Notes: generated by a model from the letters alone, not told the origin. Counted from the first letter of the stretch, positions 36,150-45,037 are shown. The stretch is DNA of 64,000 nt from Microbacterium sp. JZ31 (GCF_016805985.1 NZ_CP017661.1:1674001-1738000), one strand, 5' to 3'. Program-made: numbers and translations.

Positions 36150-36562
36150 CATCCGCGCCTCGATCGGACGACGGCGCCGCGGACGGGACACCGCTCCCTC
36201 GCCGTGGCGCCGTCGCACGGCGGTTCCTGCCCGGCGACAGCGAGCCGGATCCGCGCTTCACCCTGGCGAACGAGCGGACCTTCCTGGCCTGGATCCGCAC
36301 GGGCCTGGCCTTCATCGCCGGGGGTGTGGCGCTGGCGGCGTTGGGGGCGGGCGGCCTGTCCGCCGCCGCCCACGAGGCCATCGCACTGTCCTGCATCGCC
36401 GCCGGGATGCTGATCGGTCTGGGCGCGGCCGCGCGGTGGTGGCGCGTCGAGACGAGCCTGCGGCGCGGCCGTCCCCTGCCGATCCCCGGCATCGTCCCCG
36501 TGCTGGCGCTGGTGTCCGCTGCCGCGGCGGGCGGCGCGATCCTCATGGTCGTGACCGGATGA
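36146..36562 (+). CDS. DUF202 family inner-membrane protein (YidH-like)
   Basis: A 138-residue membrane protein. After a polar N-terminus, the DUF202 signature DPRFTLANERTFLAWIRTGLAFIAGG spans residues 35-60 and leads into the first helix. Two more hydrophobic segments lie near 72-92 and 115-135. The GTG at 36146 overlaps the transporter stop (GTGA), and the TGA stop overlaps the next ATG. The function of DUF202 proteins is unknown. Tight coupling to a transporter suggests an accessory or envelope role in the same process. Confidence 0.88.
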   Translation: MTSAPRSDDGAADGTPLPRRGAVARRFLPGDSEPDPRFTLANERTFLAWIRTGLAFIAGGVALAALGAGGLSAAAHEAIALSCIAAGMLIGLGAAARWWRVETSLRRGRPLPIPGIVPVLALVSAAAAGGAILMVVTG

Positions 36563-36891
36563 GCGCCCGCGCGGGCGCAGGGCCAGCGGATCCGGGGCTG
36601 CAACCGGAGCGCACCTGGCTCGCGTGGAACCGGACGGGCTCCGCGCTGCTCGTGACGGGAGTCCTGGGCCTTCGCTGGGCGGAGTCCCTCGGCGCCTGGC
36701 TGACGCTCACCGCGGTGCTGGGCGCGATCGCGGCGTCCGCGCTCGGCGCGACCCGCCGCCGGCGCGCGACACGCCTGGCGAACACTCCCCTGTCTCGGCT
36801 GGGCGCGCCCTCTCCCGCCGCGGTCGCGGCGCTCGCCGCAATGGTGTTCCTGTTCGGCGCGCTCGCCGCGCTCGTCGTGGCGCTCGGATGA
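36559..36891 (+). CDS. DUF202 family membrane protein (YidG-like)
   Basis: A 110-residue protein with the same family pattern as its upstream neighbour: LQPERTWLAWNRTGSALLVTG at about 15-35, then two further hydrophobic stretches near 46-65 and 90-109. It overlaps the preceding DUF202 gene by 4 nt (ATGA). DUF202 proteins often come as a longer and a shorter pair, as here. No catalytic residues are recognisable. A bidirectional hairpin follows. Confidence 0.86.
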   Translation: MSARAGAGPADPGLQPERTWLAWNRTGSALLVTGVLGLRWAESLGAWLTLTAVLGAIAASALGATRRRRATRLANTPLSRLGAPSPAAVAALAAMVFLFGALAALVVALG

Positions 36892-36942
36892 CCGCGCGCC
36901 GCGGCCCTCTCACCGTCCGCGGTCACGCCTCGAGCCCGCGGA

Positions 36943-36980
36943 GCACGAAGGCCGCCCCGGATCCGGGACGGCCTTCGTGC
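36943..36980. terminator. Bidirectional terminator between DUF202 pair and ettA
   Basis: A 12-bp stem (36943-36954 with 36969-36980), further extended inside by the self-complementary CCCGGATCCGGG, lies between the convergent genes. On the plus strand it is followed by TGGGGTTT. Confidence 0.75.
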
Positions 36981-36993
36981 TGGGGTTTGCGCG

Positions 36994-38673
<1,680 letters not shown>

Positions 38674-38681
38674 TTGGACCC

Positions 38682-38687
38682 AGTCTA
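38682..38687 (-). promoter_or_regulatory. Leaderless-type -10 of ettA
   Basis: TAGACT on the minus strand, 8 nt before the ATG at 38673. Confidence 0.5.
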
Positions 38688-38731
38688 GGGCGCGCACATC
38701 CGAATGCACGGGGCGAGCAGGGGGCGCGAGC

Positions 38732-39238
38732 TCACCAGTCGATCGGTCTGGTGGCACCGAGCAGGCAGAGCGTCCCGTCCTCCAGCGCGGGGAGCACGCG
38801 GGTCACGGCCTCCCCGATGTCCGGGCCGACCTGACCGACGAGGCACTCCCCCCGCCACAGCACGGAGAACTGCATCGACTCAGCGGGGTTGCCCACCGTG
38901 CTCACATCGCGGGTGACCTGCATCGCGGCCTTGTCGAAGCCGGCCTCGACGAGCGCGTCGACGTAGGCCCGCCCCTCTGCCCGACGGTCCGACGCCCACA
39001 CCCGCTCGGTCACCTGCGTGAAGATCGGCAGGTTGTCCGCCGCCGAGCCCTCCGGCACCAGTGCCACGGGCTGCTCCGAGGGGGACGCGGTCGGCGCCGA
39101 CGCGGTGGCCGTCGTGCGGGTCGGGTCGGGCCGGGGCTCGTCTCCCGCGCACCCGGAAAGCAGCGTCAGGGCTGCGATCGCGAGGACCGCCACCGCAGCG
39201 CGTGCGCGCAGCGGTCGCGGGTCGCGTCGCAGGCTCAC
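38732..39238 (-). CDS. Putative lipoprotein
   Basis: A 168-residue secreted protein. The N-terminus has a basic stretch, a hydrophobic core (AVAVLAIAALTLL) and a lipobox LLSGC with Cys30 as the lipidation site. A Thr/Pro/Ala-rich linker follows, then a globular domain from about residue 60 with two more cysteines (GECLVG and TLCLLG). I do not recognise the domain. The GTG at 39238 has TAGACT 7 nt upstream; an ATG at 39265 would give a longer basic N-terminus. Its location on the outer face of the membrane is inferred from the signal. Confidence 0.8.
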   Translation of the reverse strand: MSLRRDPRPLRARAAVAVLAIAALTLLSGCAGDEPRPDPTRTTATASAPTASPSEQPVALVPEGSAADNLPIFTQVTERVWASDRRAEGRAYVDALVEAGFDKAAMQVTRDVSTVGNPAESMQFSVLWRGECLVGQVGPDIGEAVTRVLPALEDGTLCLLGATRPIDW

Positions 39239-39245
39239 GCGCCCG

Positions 39246-39251
39246 AGTCTA
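39246..39251 (-). promoter_or_regulatory. Leaderless-type -10 of the lipoprotein gene
   Basis: TAGACT on the minus strand, 7 nt before the GTG at 39238. This promoter also supports the GTG over the ATG at 39265, which lies upstream of it. Confidence 0.45.
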
Positions 39252-39290
39252 CGGGGGCGCCGCATCCGCGCCGTGCCGGCGTCCGTCTGC

Positions 39291-39827
39291 TCAGAACGGC
39301 TTCGTGTCCCCTGACGCGCCTTCGAGCACCGGCTCACGCGCCGAGGCGCCGCCGCTCGTCGCCGTGACGGCACTGCCCCAGTCGGTCGGGGCGGCTTCGG
39401 GCGATTCCAGCGTCGTCCACGCGTCCTGGCCGTCCGCCGGGGCCGCTTCGTCCGGGGCCGCCGCGCTGCGCGCGGCCGTGCGGCGGAACGTGCTCACCCC
39501 GAAGAGCAAATCGTGCCCCAGGCCGTCCGCGTCGATCTCCGCCTCCAGCCCCTTGCGTCCGTCGCTCTCCCACGCGCGCAGTCGCAGCCGACCGGTCACG
39601 ACGACCCGCTCGCCCTTCTGCAACGAGTCGCGCGCGTTGTCCGCCAGCGTGCGGTACGCCGAGACGCTGTACCAGTTCGTCGGGCCGTCCACCCACGCGT
39701 TGCTCTCCCGATCGAACCTGCGCGTGCCGCTCGCCACGCGGAACCGGGTCACGGGGATGCCGCTCGGCAGCACGCGGTGCTCGGGCGCCGTGGCGATGTT
39801 GCCCGTGATCGTGATGATGTCGGTCAT
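39291..39827 (-). CDS. ssb: Single-stranded DNA-binding protein, paralogue
   Basis: A 178-residue SSB. The OB fold covers residues 1-110, with ITITGNIATAPEHR at the start, VASGTRRFDR near 32, the WYSV strand near 52 and GERVVVTGRLRLRAWE near 75. A low-complexity acidic/Ala/Pro tail follows. The extreme C-terminus is DTKPF rather than the canonical DDDIPF, so the protein-interaction tip is weakly acidic. It is not next to rpsF/rpsR, which suggests a second SSB with a role in competence or repair rather than the main replicative one. The start is ATG at 39827. Confidence 0.9.
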   Translation of the reverse strand: MTDIITITGNIATAPEHRVLPSGIPVTRFRVASGTRRFDRESNAWVDGPTNWYSVSAYRTLADNARDSLQKGERVVVTGRLRLRAWESDGRKGLEAEIDADGLGHDLLFGVSTFRRTAARSAAAPDEAAPADGQDAWTTLESPEAAPTDWGSAVTATSGGASAREPVLEGASGDTKPF

Positions 39828-39913
39828 TTGTCGTCCTCTCTCGCTCGCCGGGGATCCGGCCGGCCGCCTGTCGGCCTCGCGACGACTGTGGCGCGATCCG
39901 GAGGGCGAAAACG

Positions 39914-39950
39914 CGGATCGCCCCCATCCGGGATGGATGGGGGCGATCCG
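39914..39950 (-). terminator. Intrinsic terminator of msrA
   Basis: A 16-bp perfect stem (39914-39929 with 39935-39950) with a 5-nt loop lies 22 nt after the msrA stop. On the minus strand it is followed by CGTTTTCGC, a U-tract. Confidence 0.88.
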
Positions 39951-39971
39951 GTCGGCTGTGGACGAGCCTGC

Positions 39972-40514
39972 TCAGGCGACGAACTCCGCGAAGCGGGCGC
40001 GCACCTTGTTCACCTTCGGCACGGCGACCGCGAGGCAGTACCCCTGGTTGGGGTTCTTGGCGAAGAAGTCCTGGTGGTAGTCCTCGGCGTCGAAGTACTC
40101 GCGCAGGGGCTCGATCGTCGTGACGATCGTGCCCTCGGTCTCGCCGAGGGGCGCATCCCAGATGTCGGACGCGCGGTCGCGCGCCTGCTCGAACAGCTCC
40201 CGCTGCGCGTCGTCCGCCGGGAACATCGCCGAGCGGTACTGCGTGCCGGTGTCGGCACCCTGGTGGTTCAGCTGACGCGGGTCGTGCATCGTGAAGAACG
40301 CGTCGAGGATGACGTCGGACGGAATCACCTCGGGATCGAACGTGACCTTCACAGCCTCCGCGTGTCCCGTCGCGCCCGTGCAGACCTGCTCGTAGCTCGG
40401 GTGCGGCGTCATACCGCCCGTGTAGCCCGAGACGACGCTCTCCACGCCACGCAGAGCGCGGTATGCCGCATCGAGACACCAGAAGCAGCCGCCTGCCAGA
40501 ACGTAGGTCTCCAT
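39972..40514 (-). CDS. msrA: Peptide methionine-S-sulfoxide reductase A
   Basis: MsrA repairs methionine-S-sulfoxide in oxidised proteins. The 180-residue protein has the catalytic GCFWC motif with Cys10, then Asp/Tyr residues in SGYTGG and HPSYEQVCTGATGHAEAV. The resolving cysteine near the C-terminus is present in GYCLAV. The ATG at 40514 follows AAGGAG at 6 nt. It is monocistronic with its own terminator. Neighbours do not suggest a specific stress operon. Confidence 0.95.
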   Translation of the reverse strand: METYVLAGGCFWCLDAAYRALRGVESVVSGYTGGMTPHPSYEQVCTGATGHAEAVKVTFDPEVIPSDVILDAFFTMHDPRQLNHQGADTGTQYRSAMFPADDAQRELFEQARDRASDIWDAPLGETEGTIVTTIEPLREYFDAEDYHQDFFAKNPNQGYCLAVAVPKVNKVRARFAEFVA

Positions 40515-40624
40515 GTCTTGCTCCTTTCGCCGCCTCCGGCGGCATGGCTCCACGCTACGCGGATCAGCCGTGAGACGCGGATGTCGGTGGCCCCTCGTAT
40601 CGTCGGGTGCAGAGAGGAGCCATC

Positions 40625-40891
40625 ATGCACAACACCGCACGGGTCGCAGTCGTTCCCGAGGTCCCCTACGCCGCGCCCGCCATCCGCGGCCGTGAGACGC
40701 TGAGCCGCGCGGGCGCCGCGCTCTGGCGCGTCGTCGCACCCGACGGACGCGTGATCGGGCATGTCCGGCGGCTCGAGCACCCTCTCGGCATGCGCTTCCG
40801 CGCCGAGCGGCTGCACCTCGCGACCGGCCGGTTCATCCAGGTCGGCGAGTTCTGGTCGCCCGACGAGGCCGTCGCGAGCCTGCGGGTCTGA
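40625..40891 (+). CDS. Hypothetical small protein (88 residues)
   Basis: An 88-residue protein starting at an ATG with AGGAG 6 nt upstream. The sequence has a beta-rich pattern in its second half (WRVVAPDGRVIGHVRRL, then FRAERL and GRFIQVGEFWSPDEAVASL), suggesting a small compact domain that may recur in actinobacterial proteins. It has no signal peptide or Cys. I do not recognise it. It is convergent with the MocR gene, whose stop lies 7 nt away. Confidence 0.72.
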   Translation: MHNTARVAVVPEVPYAAPAIRGRETLSRAGAALWRVVAPDGRVIGHVRRLEHPLGMRFRAERLHLATGRFIQVGEFWSPDEAVASLRV

Positions 40892-40898
40892 CGGGTCC

Positions 40899-42332
40899 TC
40901 AGACCACGGCGTCGAGCGGCGCGGCCTCGCCCGTCTCGAACCGCGCGTCCGCGACGTCGCGCCAGGCGGCGACGAGCAGTCCGGCCGCACGCTCGAGAAC
41001 GGGCGCGGGCGCCGTGAACGGCACGCGGATGTGGCGCTCATGTCCACCTCCCACCGAGAACCGCGGGCCGGCCGAGAGCAGGAGCCCCCGCCGTCGCGCG
41101 GCGAGGGTGAGCGCCGAACTGCGGGGCGCGCCGAGCCCGACCCACAGCGCCACGCCGCCGGCCACGTCGGGGATATCCCACTCCGGCACCTCACGTCGCA
41201 GCACCCGCACGGCGACGTCCCGGCTCGCCCGAAACATCTCCGAGCGCTGCGCGAGGATCTCGGGCATGGCGGGCATCAGCCGCTCGGCGACAGCCTGCTC
41301 GAACTCCGGTGTGCCGAGGTCCGAGGTGGGACGCGCCGCCGTGAGCCGCCGGATCATGTCGACGTCCGCGCGCAGCCACCCGATGCGGACCCCTCCCCAC
41401 ACGGTCTTGCCCAGCGAGCCGAGCGTCAGCACGCCGTCATCGCCGGCGGAAGCGGCGAAGGGCACGGGCGAGATCACGCGATCCACCCCGAGCTCGGCCG
41501 TCGTCTCGTCCACGATCACGAGCGCTCCGACCGAGCGCGCGAGATCCGCGATCCGCGCGCGTGCCTCGACCGACATCGACTCGCCCGTGGGGTTGTGGAA
41601 GTCGGGCATGAGGTACAGGGCGCTGGGGCGGGAGCGCAGGATGGCATGCTCCGCGCGTTCGAGATCCCACCCCGCGCCGACCGTGACGGGCACGCCGACG
41701 AGACGCGCTCCCTGCCGCGCGAAGGCCTCGGCCGCGTGCGGGTACGTCGGCGTCTCCAGCAGCACGCGATCACCGCGCGCGACCAGTAGCGACGCGAGCA
41801 GAGAGATCGCGCTCTGTGCGCCGTTGGTGACCATGATCTGCGTGGGGTCGGTCGGCAGACCGCGCGCGGTGTAGCGCTGGGCGATCGCCTCGCGCAGGCC
41901 ACGACGGCCCAGCACGTCGTAGCCGGCGCGGGCGACGATCGACGGGGCGTCCGCGGCGGCATCGGCGTACACGGCCGCGAGTCCCGGCCACGCCGCCGGG
42001 CTCGCCTGCTGCAGATCGATCGACTGCTCGTCCCCCGTGACCCGGCCGAGGTCGCGGCGTCCGAGCGGCCGCGTGATACTGCCGGACCCCCGGATGCTCT
42101 CGATGTGCCCGGACGCGCGCAGGCTGCGGTATGCGGCCGCGACCGTCGTCCGGCTCACACCGAGCCGCACGGCGAGCTCCCGCTCCGCGGGCAGAGCCGT
42201 GCGCGGAGCGATGCGGTTGTCCAGGCAGAGCAGGCGGATCGCGTCTGCCAGCGCCTCGTAGGCCGGCTCTCGCGTCCGCCAGAGCCCGAGAAGCGCGTCG
42301 AGCGCACGTGCGGAGAGTCGGGAGTCCACCAT
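40899..42332 (-). CDS. MocR-family regulator (GntR helix-turn-helix fused to aminotransferase), YczR-like
   Basis: A 477-residue fusion. The GntR-type winged helix lies at about 20-85 (AEREL, VSRTTVAAAYRSLRASGHIE). The fold-type I aminotransferase domain follows, with the PLP lysine near 309 in SLGKTVWGG. MocR proteins sense PLP or a PLP adduct with an amino compound and act on adjacent genes. It is divergent from a YczE-type membrane protein, matching the YczR-YczE pairing known in Gram-positive bacteria. The ATG is preceded 6 nt upstream by TAGAGT. A CCGGTGT direct repeat in the gap is a candidate binding site. Confidence 0.92.
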   Translation of the reverse strand: MVDSRLSARALDALLGLWRTREPAYEALADAIRLLCLDNRIAPRTALPAERELAVRLGVSRTTVAAAYRSLRASGHIESIRGSGSITRPLGRRDLGRVTGDEQSIDLQQASPAAWPGLAAVYADAAADAPSIVARAGYDVLGRRGLREAIAQRYTARGLPTDPTQIMVTNGAQSAISLLASLLVARGDRVLLETPTYPHAAEAFARQGARLVGVPVTVGAGWDLERAEHAILRSRPSALYLMPDFHNPTGESMSVEARARIADLARSVGALVIVDETTAELGVDRVISPVPFAASAGDDGVLTLGSLGKTVWGGVRIGWLRADVDMIRRLTAARPTSDLGTPEFEQAVAERLMPAMPEILAQRSEMFRASRDVAVRVLRREVPEWDIPDVAGGVALWVGLGAPRSSALTLAARRRGLLLSAGPRFSVGGGHERHIRVPFTAPAPVLERAAGLLVAAWRDVADARFETGEAAPLDAVV

Positions 42333-42338
42333 GCGGCC

Positions 42339-42344
42339 ACTCTA
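42339..42344 (-). promoter_or_regulatory. Leaderless-type -10 of mocR gene
   Basis: TAGAGT on the minus strand, 6 nt before the ATG at 42332. Confidence 0.5.
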
Positions 42345-42362
42345 GCCGCATTGGCATCTTTA

Positions 42363-42382
42363 CCGGTGTCCAATTCCGGTGT
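42363..42382. promoter_or_regulatory. Direct repeat, candidate MocR operator
   Basis: Two copies of CCGGTGT (42363-42369 and 42376-42382) with a 13-bp period lie between the divergent MocR gene and the YczE unit. Direct repeats are typical binding sites of MocR regulators. ATTGG/CCAAT arms also flank the first copy. Confidence 0.4.
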
Positions 42383-42393
42383 GGACTTCTTGC

Positions 42394-42555
42394 ATGCTCC
42401 TTCTCGTCATCCTGCTCGGCGCGATCGGACTGCTCAGCTCCGCAGCGATCGTCGCCACCGTGCGCGCGGTCGCGCGCGACGGTTACCGTGCCGTCCGCAC
42501 GGACGCGCTGCGCATCCCCGACCTGCGGGCATCGTCCGAGAGCCGGATCCCGTGA
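42394..42555 (+). CDS. 53-residue membrane microprotein upstream of yczE
   Basis: A short open frame of 53 codons starts at an ATG and ends in a GTGA overlap with the downstream YczE-type gene. Residues 2-22 form one hydrophobic helix (LLLVILLGAIGLLSS and following), and the rest is a basic tail (ARDGYRAVRTDALR). It thus looks like a single-pass membrane peptide with the tail in the cytoplasm. No ribosome site is obvious, so it may be read from a very short leader. Overlap coupling and coherent topology argue that it is translated. I know no named family. Confidence 0.6.
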   Translation: MLLLVILLGAIGLLSSAAIVATVRAVARDGYRAVRTDALRIPDLRASSESRIP

Positions 42556-43163
42556 TTCGCCGGGTCATCCAGCTCATGCTGGGCCTGCCGCTGTACGGCT
42601 TCGGAATCTCGCTCACGGTCGAGGCGGGACTCGGGCTCGACCCGTGGACCGTGCTCGCGGAGGGCATCTCCCTGCACATGGGAATCGGCATGGGCTGGGT
42701 CACCAACCTGCTGGGCCTGCTCGTGCTGCTGCTGTGGATCCCCCTGCGGGAGCGTCCGGGAGTCGGCACGATCCTCAACATCCTGATCGTGGGCACGGCG
42801 CTGCAACTCGGGCTCGACGTGCTTCCGCCGATCGAGGACCTCTGGCTGCGCGTCGCCGCCCTGCTCGGCGGCATCGCGATCGTCGGGCTCGCGTCCGGGC
42901 TCTACATCGGCGCGCAGTTCGGACCGGGTCCGCGCGACGGCGTGATGACGGGCCTGCACCGCCGCTTCGGTTGGCCGGTATGGCGGGCGCGCGCGACCGT
43001 GGAGCTCACCGTGCTCGCCCTCGGCTGGCTCTTGGGCGGCACGGTCGGCCTCGGCACGCTCGCCTTCGCACTGCTGATCGGCCCGAGCGTCGACGTCGCA
43101 TTGCGCCTGCTGGACACGAAACGGAAGGCCTCCCCGACGGAGCCGGTCGCCACCGTGGCCTGA
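42552..43163 (+). CDS. YczE/YyaS/YitT-type membrane protein
   Basis: A 203-residue integral membrane protein with about five hydrophobic segments (near 5-28, 40-60, 67-88, 95-118 and 145-185). Conserved motifs of this family include LPLYGFGISLTVEAGLGLDPW at the start and GPGPRDGVMTGLHRR near 125-140. The GTG start lies in the stop of the 53-residue microprotein. The function is unproven; genomic pairing with YczR-type MocR regulators suggests transport or sensing of a compound linked to PLP or amino acids. Confidence 0.85.
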   Translation: MIRRVIQLMLGLPLYGFGISLTVEAGLGLDPWTVLAEGISLHMGIGMGWVTNLLGLLVLLLWIPLRERPGVGTILNILIVGTALQLGLDVLPPIEDLWLRVAALLGGIAIVGLASGLYIGAQFGPGPRDGVMTGLHRRFGWPVWRARATVELTVLALGWLLGGTVGLGTLAFALLIGPSVDVALRLLDTKRKASPTEPVATVA

Positions 43164-43169
43164 CGGGAG

Positions 43170-43382
43170 TCAGTGCTCGCGGAACTCCGGTCGATCCGAT
43201 CCGGGCTTCAGGTGCGAGACGAGCGCGTTCTTCGCGACCGTGATGCCCTCGTACTGCCCCACGGGCGCATCCGCGCCGGCCATCGTGACCGCGAAGACCC
43301 CGTCCTCGACCTCTCGGACGGTTCCGACCGCCCCGGCCGGACCGTATGCGACGTACAGGCGTCGTTCGTGCGTCATCGCCAT
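43170..43382 (-). CDS. Hypothetical small protein (70 residues)
   Basis: A 70-residue protein with an ATG start preceded by AAGGAG at 7 nt, a strong ribosome site. The sequence has alternating hydrophobic residues (LYVAYGPAGAVGTVREVEDGVFAVTMAG) that suggest a small beta-barrel. It lacks Cys, signal peptide and known motifs. It converges on the YczE-type gene with a 6-nt gap. A candidate -10 TAGCGT lies about 25 nt upstream. Function unknown. Confidence 0.72.
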   Translation of the reverse strand: MAMTHERRLYVAYGPAGAVGTVREVEDGVFAVTMAGADAPVGQYEGITVAKNALVSHLKPGSDRPEFREH

Positions 43383-43481
43383 TGCCCGCTCCTTCCGTCC
43401 GCTCGCACGCTACGCCCGGAGGCGCGCGGCCGGAAGGGGTTGACAGCGGCGCACGTCTTCGCGGACGGCGACCTCAGGCGG

Positions 43482-43553
43482 TGCCCCCTGAAGGATTCGA
43501 ACCCTCGACCGACAAGGTAGAAGCTTGCTGCTCTTCCGCTGAGCTAAGGAGGC
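43482..43553 (-). tRNA. tRNA-Arg (anticodon TCT)
   Basis: The 72-nt cloverleaf has acceptor GCCTCCT/AGGGGGC (one T-G pair), anticodon stem GCAAG/CTTGT, loop CTTCTAC and T-arm loop TTCGAAT. The anticodon TCT reads AGA/AGG, rare codons in this GC-rich genome. No CCA is encoded. Confidence 0.95.
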
Positions 43554-43617
43554 CTGCCCTTCTACGGTACCCCGCTCGTCCGCTCGAGCATGCGTCGGGG
43601 CCCGTCCCCGCCGTCGT

Positions 43618-43623
43618 TAGGCT
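43618..43623 (+). promoter_or_regulatory. Leaderless-type -10 of orn
   Basis: TAGGCT, 7 nt before the ATG at 43631. Confidence 0.45.
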
Positions 43624-43630
43624 TGAGGGC

Positions 43631-44257
43631 ATGGTAGGTGCCTCCGAGAACGACCGGCTCGTCTGGATCGACTGCGAGATGACGGGCCTCGACCTCTCGG
43701 TCGACGAACTCGTCGAGATCGCGATCGTCGTGACCGACTTCGAACTGCGGATCCTGGATCCCGGCTTCCAGGTCGTGATCAAGCCGTCGCAGGCCGCGCT
43801 CGATCACATGGGCGAGTTCGTCACGGAGATGCACCGCAAGTCGGGCCTGCTCGACGAGCTCGCCGACGGCGTGACGCTCGAGGAGGCCGAGCGCCTCTCG
43901 CTCGAGTACATCCGCCGGTTCGCGCCGCAGGAGCGCAAGGCTCCCCTCGCCGGCAACACGATCGGCACCGATCGCATGTTCCTCGCGAAGTACATGCCGC
44001 AGGTCGACACCTACCTGCACTACCGCAGCGTCGACGTCTCGAGCGTCAAGGAGCTGTCCCGGCGCTGGTTCCCGCGGGCCTACATCCACGCTCCGGCCAA
44101 GGACGGCGGCCACCGCGCGCTGGCCGACATCCTCGAATCCATCCGCGAGCTCGAGTACTACCGCCGCGCCGTCTTCGTCGCCGAGCCCGGCCCGACGAGC
44201 GATGCCGCGCGTGCCATCGCCTCGTCGGTCGTGTCGTCGTTCGCTCCAGAAGTGTGA
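43631..44257 (+). CDS. orn: Oligoribonuclease
   Basis: Orn is a 3'-to-5' exonuclease of the DEDDh group that degrades 2-5 nt RNA fragments and pGpG. The 208-residue protein has Asp14 and Glu16 in WIDCEMTGLD, and later HRALADI with the His and Asp of the site. The sequence LAGNTIGTDRMFL near 115-127 is conserved. The ATG at 43631 has a GAGG only 3 nt upstream but a TAGGCT -10 7 nt upstream, so leaderless translation is likely. It precedes tRNA-His. Confidence 0.95.
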   Translation: MVGASENDRLVWIDCEMTGLDLSVDELVEIAIVVTDFELRILDPGFQVVIKPSQAALDHMGEFVTEMHRKSGLLDELADGVTLEEAERLSLEYIRRFAPQERKAPLAGNTIGTDRMFLAKYMPQVDTYLHYRSVDVSSVKELSRRWFPRAYIHAPAKDGGHRALADILESIRELEYYRRAVFVAEPGPTSDAARAIASSVVSSFAPEV

Positions 44258-44274
44258 CAGAATGAAGAGGTTGT

Positions 44275-44290
44275 CCCCGAGTGATCGGGG
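44275..44290 (+). terminator. Short hairpin between orn and tRNA-His
   Basis: A 6-bp stem CCCCGA/TCGGGG with a GTGA loop lies 17 nt after the orn stop. It could end orn transcription or form the 5' leader of the tRNA-His precursor. Confidence 0.35.
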
Positions 44291-44295
44291 GCCAC

Positions 44296-44372
44296 GGTGG
44301 CTGTAGCTCAGTTGGTAGAGCACCGCGTTGTGGTCGCGGGGGTCGCGGGTTCAAGCCCCGTCAGCCACCCCA
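44296..44372 (+). tRNA. tRNA-His (anticodon GTG), CCA encoded
   Basis: The mature body is 44296-44369 and includes the extra G(-1) opposite discriminator C. Acceptor GTGGCTG/CAGCCAC and anticodon loop TTGTGGT are clear. The genome encodes CCA at 44370-44372. The next base begins an ATG. Confidence 0.95.
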
Positions 44373-44744
44373 ATGGATTCCGCGGATGATCCGATGATCG
44401 ACATGGACACCGAAGCCTTCGAACGGCTCGTCGTCGACGAGCTCGACAGGCTCCCCGACGACATGGTCGAGGGCCTCGAGAACGTGGTGTTCGTGGTTGA
44501 GGACCGGCCGGAAGACGGCTCGCTCGACCTGCTCGGCCTGTACGACGGACTCGCCCTGACGGAGCGCGACCGCTACGGGATGGGCGAGCTGCCCGACCGG
44601 ATCATCCTGTACCGCGAGCCACACCTCGCCCAGAGCGAGACGGAGGACGAGCTGCGCGACGAGATCCACACCACGCTCGTGCACGAGATCGCGCACTTCT
44701 ACGGGATCGACGACGAGCGTCTGCACGAGCTGGGATGGGCATGA
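44373..44744 (+). CDS. Metallopeptidase family protein (zincin_1)
   Basis: A 123-residue protein of the small actinobacterial zincin family. The HExxH zinc motif is His104-Glu-Ile-Ala-His108 followed by FYGIDD. An acidic N-terminal half precedes it (FERLVVDELDRLPDDM, then VVFVVEDRP). Three in-frame ATGs compete: 44373 directly after the tRNA-His CCA, 44394 and 44403; none has a ribosome site. tRNA 3' processing would leave an mRNA beginning at or near the first ATG. Proteolytic activity is likely from the motif, but no substrate is known. The stop overlaps clpS. Confidence 0.86.
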   Translation: MDSADDPMIDMDTEAFERLVVDELDRLPDDMVEGLENVVFVVEDRPEDGSLDLLGLYDGLALTERDRYGMGELPDRIILYREPHLAQSETEDELRDEIHTTLVHEIAHFYGIDDERLHELGWA

Positions 44745-45037
44745 GCACCGCGACGCCTGATCTCGACGAGGACACCCGCCTCCGCGAGCACCGGGATCCC
44801 ACGCGGCCGTGGCAGACGGTCGTCTGGAACGACCCGGTGAACCTCATGAGCTACGTGGTGCGCGTGTTCCGCGAGTATTTCGGCTACAGCCTCGAACGGG
44901 CCACCCAGCTCATGCTCGCCGTGCACCACGACGGCCACGCGATCGTCGCCGAGGGTGCGCGCGAGCAGATGGAGCTGCACGCCCAGGCGATGCACGATTA
45001 CGGCCTGTGGGCCACCGTCCGAAAGGCTCCCGCATGA
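44741..45037 (+). CDS. clpS: ATP-dependent Clp protease adaptor ClpS
   Basis: ClpS delivers N-degron substrates to ClpC/ClpA. The 98-residue protein has the conserved core WNDPVNLMSYVVRVFREYFGYS, the HHDGHAIVAEGAREQ segment and the Met/His residues of the N-degron pocket. The ATG at 44741 overlaps the zincin stop (ATGA); an ATG 6 nt upstream is an alternative. It overlaps the DUF2017 gene by 4 nt. The ClpP subunits it serves are encoded at the start of the window. Confidence 0.95.
   Translation: MSTATPDLDEDTRLREHRDPTRPWQTVVWNDPVNLMSYVVRVFREYFGYSLERATQLMLAVHHDGHAIVAEGAREQMELHAQAMHDYGLWATVRKAPA

Noticed and set aside
43346..43630. An N-terminal extension of oligoribonuclease through the tRNA-Arg gene
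   Set aside because: It reads through a tRNA on the opposite strand; family proteins begin close to the ATG at 43631.
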